The translations under genes and the position numbers were made by a program. Below are positions 14,544-20,854 of a stretch of 20,854 nt of DNA, one piece after another. The notes beneath the pieces are model-generated. The model searched no databases. It was not told the DNA's origin and was given only the letters and a program-made list of their open reading frames with translations. This stretch comes from DRPN01 sp964599235 (GTDB lineage: Bacteria; Bacteroidota; Bacteroidia; Bacteroidales; VadinHA17). Location: contig CAZRDX010000033.1 of NCBI GenBank assembly GCA_964599235.1, positions 1 to 20,854 of the forward strand, read 5' to 3'. Each line of letters opens with the position of its first letter. Positions within the stretch are counted from its first letter, which is position 1.

Positions 14544-15737
14544 TTAACCCAGCCACATCAGCATGATGTTGATCACCACGGCGTTGCTGACCTGGATGAT
14601 GAACGCTCCCACGATGGGGATGACGGCAAAGGCGATGGGCGAGGGACCATGTTCCTGGGTGACGGCGGCCATGTTGGCCATGGCTGTGGGGGTAGCGCCC
14701 ATGGCCGAGCCGATGTACCCGGCCGACAACACCGCAGCATCGTAATTGCGGCCCATCACCCGGAAAAGAAGGAACACGGAGAAAAGCAGAATGGCCACCG
14801 TCTGGACGACAATGCTCACCACGATGAACAGTGCCTCATCGCCCAACTCCCAGAACTTGAGCGACATCATGGCCATAGCCAGGAAAAGGCCGAGGCTCAG
14901 GTCGTTGGCGATGCGCAGAGTGGGGGAGTGAGGCAGACACCTCATTTTCGGGATCAGCAGAGGCGACAGCCAGGCCAGCAGGACACCGCCCAGCATGCAG
15001 GTGGCGAAAAGAGGCAGCGTAAAATGGATCTTGTCCAGCAGCTCATGCAGATAGATCCCGATGCCGATGGAAAGGGAAAGCATCAGCAGGATGGTGAGGA
15101 TGGAATAGTAGTCGATGGTGAGGTTCTCTCCGTGTCGTGTGCCGATGGTGACCTCATCCCCTTCACGCGACTTGAGATGATGACGCCGTATCAGGTACTT
15201 GGCTACGGGACCGCCCAGTGTACCCCCGATGATCAGTCCGAAGGTGGCGCTCAACATACCTACCTCCATGGCGTTCTTCACGCCGTGTTGTTCACTCAGG
15301 ATGGGTGCCCAGGAGACGATGTTGCCGTGTCCTCCCTGCAGCGCCGCCGACCCCGCCAGGATACCCGTGGCCGGTGCCAGGTCAAAGAGACGGGCAATGA
15401 GTATGCCCAGATAGTTCTGAAAAAAGATATAGGCGATAGCAAAGAGCGTGAACAGCAAAAGGACCTTGCCGCCGCGGATGATGCTCTTCATCTCCGTGGA
15501 GAGACCTATCGCCGTGAAAAAGACCACCAGCAGAATATCCCGGTAATGGGTGGAAAAGGTGATCTCAACACCCGTGACCAGGTAGATCAGTCCGAAAAAA
15601 AGCGAAGCCACCAGCCCTCCGGTGACCGGCTCGGGGATGTTGTACTGACGCAGGATCGGGATCTTCCGGTTGAGATACTTGCCCAGAAAAAGGACAAGGA
15701 CACCGGCGATGATGGTTTGTCGGGGATCAAAGTTCAT
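14544..15737 (-). CDS. gltS: Sodium/glutamate symporter
   Basis: A 397-residue polytopic inner-membrane protein, close to the 401 residues of E. coli GltS, that imports glutamate with Na+. It shows about ten hydrophobic segments in two repeated halves. Each half has a Gly-rich re-entrant loop: A-L-Q-G-G-H-G-N-I with GGHG at 135-138, and S-A-M-G-A-T-P-T-A-M-A-N-M with GATP at 347-350. N-terminal features N-I-P-E-P-V-T-G-G-L and F-F-T-A-I-G-L-S are typical of the family. The start ATG 15737 sits four bases from a 7-bp inverted repeat (see separate entry). The YkuD_2-type lipoprotein gene on the same strand ends 76 bp upstream; cotranscription is possible but not evident. It converges with the gld-type operon. 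Confidence 0.95.
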   Translation of the reverse strand: MNFDPRQTIIAGVLVLFLGKYLNRKIPILRQYNIPEPVTGGLVASLFFGLIYLVTGVEITFSTHYRDILLVVFFTAIGLSTEMKSIIRGGKVLLLFTLFAIAYIFFQNYLGILIARLFDLAPATGILAGSAALQGGHGNIVSWAPILSEQHGVKNAMEVGMLSATFGLIIGGTLGGPVAKYLIRRHHLKSREGDEVTIGTRHGENLTIDYYSILTILLMLSLSIGIGIYLHELLDKIHFTLPLFATCMLGGVLLAWLSPLLIPKMRCLPHSPTLRIANDLSLGLFLAMAMMSLKFWELGDEALFIVVSIVVQTVAILLFSVFLLFRVMGRNYDAAVLSAGYIGSAMGATPTAMANMAAVTQEHGPSPIAFAVIPIVGAFIIQVSNAVVINIMLMWLG

Positions 15738-15741
15738 GGTC

Positions 15742-15763
15742 CTTTACCTTTTTACTGGTAAAG
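15742..15763 (-). promoter_or_regulatory. Inverted repeat overlapping the gltS ribosome-binding region
   Basis: Read on the minus strand, CTTTACC (15763-15757), an 8-nt AT-rich loop and GGTAAAG (15748-15742) form a perfect 7-bp hairpin. Its 3' arm runs into AAAGGA and ends four bases before the gltS ATG. The hairpin would hide the Shine-Dalgarno-like bases in the mRNA, or the palindrome could be a repressor site. Function is inferred from position only. Confidence 0.4.
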
Positions 15764-15813
15764 ATAGTTTTTTTCTTCACCCTTCTCAGGAGCAGGGCCT
15801 GAATTTTTGGTTC

Positions 15814-16464
15814 TCAGTGACCCCGGTCGGTGGTGTGCAGGAGCACCTTTTTGTTGTCCAGCTCCCGGATGAAACGGTCGAGGAAGGTCATGTCCTTGGT
15901 GGATATCATCACGCATCCTTCGCTGGGGATGATGGGGTCGGGCCAGGTCTCTTCGTCGGGTACCATCTCGTAGGAGTGCAGCACCACCAGGCGTCGTGTC
16001 ATGTTGCTGTTGGTGGGGGAGAGCCCCTTCAGCCAGTACTTCACGTGCGTGCCCCAGTTGCTGTGATCCCGTCGGCTGACGATGGCATAGCCCAGCGACG
16101 ACTGGTGGGAGCCGGGCTCGTTGGAGAAAGAGACTGCATGACCCTCCCCGTCACCGCTGTTGATGCCATGCGATACCATCATCCTGCGAAGGATCCTGTG
16201 TCTCTTCAGATCCAGGAGAAAAAGCCGCTTCCTGCCGGAATGAACGGAAAAATCCAGAAAAAGAACATAGTCAGGGTTCAGATGATATTTCGTGATGTAA
16301 TGTTGATAATCCCCGTGGATCAGATCGTCGTATGTGAGTGTCCGAGACCCAAGGTCATTCTCTTTTCCGCTGTCCGTGTTTTTCTTACCAGGGATACTGC
16401 TGCAGCCGGAGGTGGAGAACACCACAGGGGCGGAAAGAAAGAGAAAAAAGAGCAGCGTTCTCAT
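15814..16464 (-). CDS. YkuD_2-type (murein L,D-transpeptidase-like) lipoprotein
   Basis: A 216-residue protein with a lipoprotein signal: MRTLLFFLFLSAPVVFSTSG, then Cys21. It resembles the murein L,D-transpeptidase catalytic domain family (YkuD_2). Supporting motifs are S-F-S-N-E-P-G-S-H-Q-S-S-L-G (113-125), W-G-T-H (137-140), L-K-G-L-S-P-T-N-S-N, V-V-L-H163-S, and the active-site-like S-E-G-C184-V. The 17 residues between H163 and S181 match the spacing of YkuD His/Cys active sites. Such enzymes cross-link peptidoglycan through diaminopimelate residues or attach and detach proteins from it. Canonical YkuD has S/T-H-G-C followed by a polar or Arg residue; here the neighbours are E and V-M-I, so activity should not be taken for granted. 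It lies in the minus-strand run between the flavin oxidoreductase and gltS. Confidence 0.85.
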   Translation of the reverse strand: MRTLLFFLFLSAPVVFSTSGCSSIPGKKNTDSGKENDLGSRTLTYDDLIHGDYQHYITKYHLNPDYVLFLDFSVHSGRKRLFLLDLKRHRILRRMMVSHGINSGDGEGHAVSFSNEPGSHQSSLGYAIVSRRDHSNWGTHVKYWLKGLSPTNSNMTRRLVVLHSYEMVPDEETWPDPIIPSEGCVMISTKDMTFLDRFIRELDNKKVLLHTTDRGH

Positions 16465-16536
16465 TTGGGCATGTTCCTGAGAACAAGGAAGTCCTCAATA
16501 ATTGTGCCACGTGTTGATGTGAGTGGACTCAGGATG

Positions 16537-17736
16537 TTATGGTTCGTTCTTTGTGCATCGCACCCCGCCGCGCTCCATCTCGACGACGCACTCGTTGCAG
16601 CGGTCGCAGCCGCTTTTGTCGATCTCGCCCTTTTGCAGTTTCAGCAGGAACTGCGGGTCGTGGATGAACGGCCGGGCGAGGGCTATCAGGTCGAAGCCCG
16701 CATCGATGAGATGGGTGATATCGTCGCGGCTTTCCACGCCGCCCAGGTAAGCCAGAGGCATGGTGAGATGACGGCGGAAGTACAGTGCCTGTTCCAGGAA
16801 GAACAAGGGGGTGAAGGGGTATTTTTTCACGATCAGCGGTCCGAAGAGAGCCATCGTGGCTTTCTCGGCCGGGTTCTCTCCGTTGCGGATCATTCCTTTC
16901 AGGGGTACCTCGCCGCGCATCATGTAGAAAGGTGTTTTGCTGGTGAACCCTCCGCTGAGCACCAGGGCGTCGGCACCCAGCTCCTCCAGGCGGCGTGCCA
17001 CATACAGGCTGTCTTCGACGGTGAGCCCGCCACGAAAACCGTCGGACATGTTGAGCTTAACCAGGACGGCCGCCCGTTTACCTGCCCTTTCCTTCACCCT
17101 GCGGAAAACCTCGAGAGGGAAACGGGCCCTCCCCTCGATATAGCCTCCCCAGGCATCTTTCCTTTTGTTAGTGGCGGGGCTGAGGAACTGGCTCAGCAGG
17201 TAGCCGTGACCCATGTGGAGCTCCACGGCGTCAAAGCCTGCCTCGACGACCTTCTCCGCAGCACGGGCGAACAGCTCAGCCGTACGCTCCAGGTCCTGTT
17301 CATCCATGGCCCTGGAAAACGGAATGCCGCTCAAAAGACCGTAAGCATTGAACAGACGCGAGGGTGCGAGAGGTCTGCCGTCGCTTCTGTTCTTGGAGAA
17401 GAACCCGCAATGGGTGAGCTGCATCGATACCCTGCCGCCGGCATCGTGCACGGCTTCTGCCAGACGGGACAGCACAGGCACGATGCCGTCGTGGATGTAC
17501 ATCTGATGACGGAACGTGCGCCCCTCCGGAGCTACGGCACCGTAAGAGACCGTCGTGAGTGCCGCCCCGCCCCGAGCGATCGCCGCATGATGTTCGATGA
17601 GTCCTTCCGTGGGAATACCGTCTTTCAGAAAACCTTCGTAAGTGGCTGACTTGATGAAACGGTTCTTCAGGGTCAGCAGCCCTGTCGTCACAGGACGGAA
17701 AGCTTTCTCAATAAAGGGTGATGTTGTTAGGTTCAT
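16537..17736 (-). CDS. NADH:flavin oxidoreductase (Old Yellow Enzyme family) with C-terminal Cys cluster
   Basis: A 399-residue FMN-binding TIM-barrel protein of the OYE / 2,4-dienoyl-CoA reductase group, likely a cytoplasmic ene-reductase using NAD(P)H. The N-terminus T-L-K-N-R-F-I-K-S-A-T-Y-E fits the FMN-binding start of the barrel. The strongest signature is H174-M-G-H177-G-Y-L-L-S-Q-F-L-S-P followed by N-K-R-K-D-A-W-G-G (canonically Y-G-G). L-G-G-V-E-S and D-L-I-A-L-A-R-P-F-I-H-D-P at about 345-365 match the phosphate-binding end. The C-terminus has C377-x2-C380-x2-C383-x10-C394, resembling the [4Fe-4S] ligands of dienoyl-CoA reductases, but the protein stops there and lacks their FAD/NAD domains. 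Substrate unknown. No exact promoter box was seen upstream. The next minus-strand gene starts 72 bp downstream. Confidence 0.93.
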   Translation of the reverse strand: MNLTTSPFIEKAFRPVTTGLLTLKNRFIKSATYEGFLKDGIPTEGLIEHHAAIARGGAALTTVSYGAVAPEGRTFRHQMYIHDGIVPVLSRLAEAVHDAGGRVSMQLTHCGFFSKNRSDGRPLAPSRLFNAYGLLSGIPFSRAMDEQDLERTAELFARAAEKVVEAGFDAVELHMGHGYLLSQFLSPATNKRKDAWGGYIEGRARFPLEVFRRVKERAGKRAAVLVKLNMSDGFRGGLTVEDSLYVARRLEELGADALVLSGGFTSKTPFYMMRGEVPLKGMIRNGENPAEKATMALFGPLIVKKYPFTPLFFLEQALYFRRHLTMPLAYLGGVESRDDITHLIDAGFDLIALARPFIHDPQFLLKLQKGEIDKSGCDRCNECVVEMERGGVRCTKNEP

Positions 17737-17866
17737 GCCCTTGTAAGGCTTGTTGTAGAAAAAGTTTCCATTGAAGATAAAAAATAATGAAGCATCTTTG
17801 TAACCGATATAATTGTTTTTGACGTATAAATAAAAAACTCTTATCAGCTCCGGGGAAAACGTAGCA

Positions 17867-17874
17867 TAAGTTTG
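17867..17874 (+). promoter_or_regulatory. Bacteroidota-type -7 promoter box for the T9SS cargo gene
   Basis: TAAGTTTG matches the consensus TAnnTTTG exactly and lies 18 bp before the ATG at 17893 in an AT-rich divergent intergenic region (17737-17892). No convincing -33 box was found at the expected spacing. The leader would be only about 12 nt. The rest of this gap holds no other feature I can support. Confidence 0.5.
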
Positions 17875-17892
17875 TAAAAAGAGAAACGAGGA

Positions 17893-19854
17893 ATGAACAA
17901 ATTGTTTAACATGATTTTACAGAAGCCTTTCGTTCTGCGGGTAATGCTCTCTGTGTTTTTGGTGGGGACCTGTTTGCCTGGGACTTTCGCTCAAAGCCTT
18001 ACCCTTACTCCCAACGAATGTTTTTTTTCTCCAGATGGAACTTTGCGGCTTTTCGGCAAGCAGGTGGTCACGGATCCGTACAACAACAATGTCCACTACG
18101 AGCGGATCGGGAACTGGAAACGAACGACCGATACGATCGTTTGGGGGTTGAAGAATGTTCAACCGGGCTCGTTGAACATTGCGCTGGTGGCCGGGATCGC
18201 TGATGCTGAGAACAATCAGTGGGTAGCCATTTATGTGGATGATCAGGAAAAAGACATTCAGGTCAGTGCTACAAATGGTTTACAGGATTTCCAGTTCCAG
18301 GGCAGCGTGAGTTTCGAGATCACGGAGCCGGGGACCCATGAGATCAAGGTAAGGATCAAGACACATGCTACCACCTCCAATTTCGGGGAGATAGAGCGTC
18401 TGGAGTTGTCAGGTTCGGCACTGGATGGAGCCGAAGTGTGGCGCCGGCGCTGGCGTCCGGCAGCCATCCATGCCAAGTTCCTTAGCAATAATGATGTGAA
18501 CACGGAGATCACGGTCTATGAGATGACCATTCCTCATTCAGCGTACTGGTCCTATCAGGTGATGACCACCGAGTTTGGTTATGTGGGAGCACCCATTCAG
18601 GACAGTACCTTTTCGGAACTCAACTTTTCCTTGTGGTCGTACGGAGCGAACGATCCTGAGCCTCCTCATGATGAACTGAGCCATCTGATCGCCGTGGGAG
18701 GTCCGGGTAATTATTTCGGACAGTACGGCCACGAGGGGACGGGCGTGAAACCCAGAGGATTCAACCCTTACGAGGGGATCAGGACCGCAACTTATACGCT
18801 TGCCGTGAGAAAACAGCCGGGCGAGAAATACAACACTTTCTGGTGCTATTACCTTGATCCGCATACCCGGCACTGGAAGCTGTACGGTTGTGGGAAGAAG
18901 CTGAATACGGACAATCCTCCCCGCTACATGAAAACGACAGGGGGATTTGTTGAAGTTGTGGGAGCACCGGACGTGGGCAGGACCGGACACCGTCAACGGG
19001 CGGTCGAATATCGTGGATGGCGGATGCAACACGATGGTACCTGGAACGTCATTGATCGCATCGACCCGGCATACAATTCAGATGCGGCCATCAGCTACAA
19101 AGAATGGACAACCAACAGTGAAGGGAACAGGTTTGTGATGAAAATGGGAGGCTTCCTGGATTCCCCCGCAGATCCCGGGATCATCCGACTGAGCGATCCT
19201 TCTCCTCTGCCTGACTACCTGCAGGGCGAATATGTGGAAGAACTGTACAGGATGCCGGCAGAGTTCCGGGTTATCAAACCGCAATATTTGAACGACTCTT
19301 CCGTGATCATACGCTATGTTATGGAAGATTTGGGGAACAATCCGGAGATCACCTTGTACTACGGAACGAAATACGGACTTACCGAAGGTATCTTCGCAGA
19401 CAAGGAGATCGATCCTTACTGGGAGGACATGGTAAGTGTTCCCCTGAGTGCTGTGGACAATGATACTTTGAGGGTACAGCTGGACCATCTCTCACCCGAC
19501 GTGGATTATTACTATCGTCTTCGGGTGAAAAACGACGAAGGCATTACCTGGGCTTTCGACACGGACACATTCAACCTGGGAGTGCTTAGCGGAACCGGTC
19601 CCGGATTGCAGGAATATCAGGATGTGGAAATATACCCCAATCCTGTGAAAGATGTTGTTGTCATCAGAAGGCCGGACGATCTCCCACTGGGTGAGCTGGA
19701 GATCCTGAACAGTACCGGCATGCGGCTGTATCATGCCAGATGCCTTTCCTCTTTGTTCGAGTTTGACATGCGAAACCTTCCGGCAGGGATCTATTTTGTG
19801 ACTGTCCGTTCCGGGCATTCCCGGCCGGTGGTCAGAAAGTTGATCAAAAAATGA
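17893..19854 (+). CDS. T9SS-exported DUF5077/DUF3472 protein
   Basis: A 653-residue secreted protein. A Sec signal peptide covers about 1-34 (V-M-L-S-V-F-L-V-G-T-C-L-P-G-T-F-A-Q). Residues about 36-175 resemble DUF5077, a carbohydrate-binding-like beta-sandwich (G-K-Q-V-V-T-D-P-Y-N-N-N, V-A-I-Y-V-D-D-Q-E-K). Residues about 182-385 resemble DUF3472, including E-V-W-R-R-R-W-R-P-A-A-I-H-A-K-F. An FN3-like region follows (about 457-560), then a T9SS type A sorting domain from about 575 with Y581-P-N-P, L-E-I-L-N-S-T-G and L-P-A-G-I-Y-F-V-T-V. The last domain directs transport across the outer membrane and surface attachment or release, so the cell must carry a T9SS. DUF5077-DUF3472 proteins are common in polysaccharide-degrading Bacteroidota; the activity is not known to me. 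It has its own promoter candidate and looks monocistronic. Confidence 0.9.
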   Translation: MNKLFNMILQKPFVLRVMLSVFLVGTCLPGTFAQSLTLTPNECFFSPDGTLRLFGKQVVTDPYNNNVHYERIGNWKRTTDTIVWGLKNVQPGSLNIALVAGIADAENNQWVAIYVDDQEKDIQVSATNGLQDFQFQGSVSFEITEPGTHEIKVRIKTHATTSNFGEIERLELSGSALDGAEVWRRRWRPAAIHAKFLSNNDVNTEITVYEMTIPHSAYWSYQVMTTEFGYVGAPIQDSTFSELNFSLWSYGANDPEPPHDELSHLIAVGGPGNYFGQYGHEGTGVKPRGFNPYEGIRTATYTLAVRKQPGEKYNTFWCYYLDPHTRHWKLYGCGKKLNTDNPPRYMKTTGGFVEVVGAPDVGRTGHRQRAVEYRGWRMQHDGTWNVIDRIDPAYNSDAAISYKEWTTNSEGNRFVMKMGGFLDSPADPGIIRLSDPSPLPDYLQGEYVEELYRMPAEFRVIKPQYLNDSSVIIRYVMEDLGNNPEITLYYGTKYGLTEGIFADKEIDPYWEDMVSVPLSAVDNDTLRVQLDHLSPDVDYYYRLRVKNDEGITWAFDTDTFNLGVLSGTGPGLQEYQDVEIYPNPVKDVVVIRRPDDLPLGELEILNSTGMRLYHARCLSSLFEFDMRNLPAGIYFVTVRSGHSRPVVRKLIKK

Positions 19855-19905
19855 ACAGAAAGGACGGTTGAGAGAAGGTCCCGTGCAACGCTGAAGGAGT
19901 CTTCC

Positions 19906-20835
19906 TCAGAATATGTCCAGGTCTTTTCCGACGACCACGGGGCCATCGTATTCCCGGGCGATCTCTTTCAGCAGGTCGTCGTCATCGGCGCCCCATGACA
20001 GGATATGGTATAACACCACCAGGCGGGGGCGGGCCCGGGCTGCAAGACGTCCCAGCTCGAGGGTGGAGGTGTGGTTCCGTTTATGATATCTCTTCCAGAA
20101 ATCGTCTTTTTTCTCCCACATCGCCTGGCTGTACACTTCATGGATGAGGATGTCGGCGCCGCGGGCATATTCCACGATCTTTTCCGTGGGGCGTGTGTCG
20201 CCCGAGATGACGATCACCCTGTCGGGAGTGGTGAAACGGTAGCCCCACGCGTTGGGCCAGGTGCCGTGCTGCACGGGAAAGGCCTCGACGGTGACGTTGC
20301 TGTCGCGGTACACGACCCCCTCCTCCCTGATCTCATGGGCGTTCACACGCCATCCTTCATTGTTGGCCGGCTCCATGCCGTAAAGACGGTAGCGGATGTC
20401 TTCACAGTAAGCTTCCAGGATGTGGTCGGTCATGTTGCGGAGCCCTTCGGGCCCGTATACCTCCAGCGGGGCATCGCGTCCCATCACCCAGGGGGTGAGG
20501 ATCAGATCGGGATAGCCGGCCGTATGGTCGGAGTGGAGATGCGTGAGAAAAGCATGCTTGAGGTTTTTGACTGCCAGCCCCTGGATATTGCCGCCGTAAC
20601 GGGGCGACACGGCAGCGGCACGACGTACCACCCCCGGACCGAAATCCACAAGATATGGCGTGTCATGGACCACCACCGCAACCGACGGACCCGACCGCTC
20701 AGGCGAAGGATTGGGAGTGCCCGTGCCCAACAGCACAACCCGCGTGACGGAAGACGGCGGCAGGAGATCCTGCGACAGGGAACCTACCGGCAGAATGAGA
20801 AAAAGAAGAATACCCGTTAATTGTAAAAGTCTCAT
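19906..20835 (-). CDS. Exported MBL-fold metallohydrolase (RNase Z/arylsulfatase-like)
   Basis: A 309-residue protein with a Sec signal peptide (L-L-Q-L-T-G-I-L-L-F-L-I-L-P-V-G-S-L-S-Q, cleavage near residue 21), hence likely periplasmic. The metallo-beta-lactamase fold is clear: L-L-G-T-G-T-P-N-P near 36-43, the zinc motif H99-L-H101-S-D103-H104, and further probable ligands H190, D213 in I-S-G-D-T-R and H277 in V-V-L-Y-H. N-H255-T-S-T-L-E-L-G-R-L-A matches the conserved RNase Z-type motif. The overall form resembles the RNase Z / AtsA arylsulfatase branch, but a signal peptide argues against tRNA processing; hydrolysis of a small ester is more likely (inference). ATG 20835 is preceded by GAGGAG. 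It converges with the T9SS cargo gene, 51 bp apart, with no convincing terminator between. Its promoter would lie beyond the window edge. Confidence 0.9.
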   Translation of the reverse strand: MRLLQLTGILLFLILPVGSLSQDLLPPSSVTRVVLLGTGTPNPSPERSGPSVAVVVHDTPYLVDFGPGVVRRAAAVSPRYGGNIQGLAVKNLKHAFLTHLHSDHTAGYPDLILTPWVMGRDAPLEVYGPEGLRNMTDHILEAYCEDIRYRLYGMEPANNEGWRVNAHEIREEGVVYRDSNVTVEAFPVQHGTWPNAWGYRFTTPDRVIVISGDTRPTEKIVEYARGADILIHEVYSQAMWEKKDDFWKRYHKRNHTSTLELGRLAARARPRLVVLYHILSWGADDDDLLKEIAREYDGPVVVGKDLDIF

Positions 20836-20854
20836 GTTTTTTTCTTCTCCTCAA

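Noticed and set aside
14310..15761. A 483-codon plus-strand frame antisense to gltS.
   Set aside because: It crosses the operon terminator and runs opposite a full-length GltS. Its product is extremely rich in Gln, Asp, Gly and His with no hydrophobic core, typical of antisense to a membrane protein gene.
15670..17649. A 659-codon open frame on the plus strand covering parts of two minus-strand genes and the gap between them.
   Set aside because: It is antisense to the YkuD_2-type lipoprotein and flavin oxidoreductase genes, both with clear family motifs. Its own translation shows no domain, signal or repeat logic. Long antisense frames are expected in GC-rich coding DNA.
19855..19905. The short gap between two convergent genes, searched for a bidirectional terminator.
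   Set aside because: Only 4-bp palindromic matches such as AGGA/TCCT were found, with no T-run.
1..20854. Possible mobile element, CRISPR array, prophage, or tRNA/rRNA genes.
   Set aside because: No regularly spaced repeats, transposase or integrase motifs, terminal inverted repeats or cloverleaf-like sequences were seen; coding density is ordinary throughout.

Overview
This window looks like a chromosomal stretch from a moderately GC-rich member of the Bacteroidota, most likely order Bacteroidales or a close relative. The signs are GldA/GldF/GldG-type ABC exporter genes followed by a DUF4340 gene, a secreted protein ending in a type IX secretion (T9SS) C-terminal domain with a YPNP motif, a ligA-DUF6913-dapA cluster, carbohydrate-active lipoproteins, and two exact matches to the Bacteroidota -7 promoter box TAnnTTTG. 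I see no phage, insertion sequence, CRISPR array, tRNA or rRNA. The species cannot be named from the sequence alone.

Region 1 (1-5669, + strand) is the downstream end of a carbohydrate-degradation operon. It holds the 3' part of a LacZ-like GH2 enzyme, a complete GH2 lipoprotein whose active site resembles exo-beta-D-glucosaminidases, and a clan GH-A (GH5-like) lipoprotein. The first two genes are 36 bp apart. The third follows after a purine-rich gap of about 146 bp. They probably act together on one glycan at the cell surface or in the periplasm; the substrate is unknown and no susC/susD pair is visible.

Region 2 (5749-9332, - strand) is a housekeeping run transcribed as ligA (NAD+-dependent DNA ligase), a DUF6913 protein, and dapA (lysine/diaminopimelate synthesis). 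It converges on region 1.

Region 3 (9559-14511, + strand) is a five-gene operon with a recognisable start and end. A -7 box at 9559 precedes a Phe-rich exported protein of unknown function, then gldA (ATPase), gldF (permease), gldG (auxiliary membrane protein) and a DUF4340 membrane protein. A strong intrinsic terminator closes it at 14478-14511. The five genes are 12-23 bp apart and probably build one envelope ABC system.

Region 4 (14544-17736, - strand) holds a flavin oxidoreductase of the Old Yellow Enzyme family with a C-terminal Cys cluster, a YkuD_2-type (L,D-transpeptidase-like) lipoprotein, and the sodium/glutamate symporter gltS, which has an inverted repeat right at its start codon.

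Region 5 (17867-20835) has a T9SS cargo protein (DUF5077, DUF3472, FN3-like, sorting domain) with its own promoter candidate. It converges on a metallo-beta-lactamase-fold protein of the RNase Z/arylsulfatase type that carries a signal peptide.

No clearly new multi-gene system is evident. The best candidates for something undescribed are the Phe-rich protein that heads the Gld-type exporter operon, with tandem 9-bp repeats upstream, and the T9SS-exported DUF5077-DUF3472 protein.
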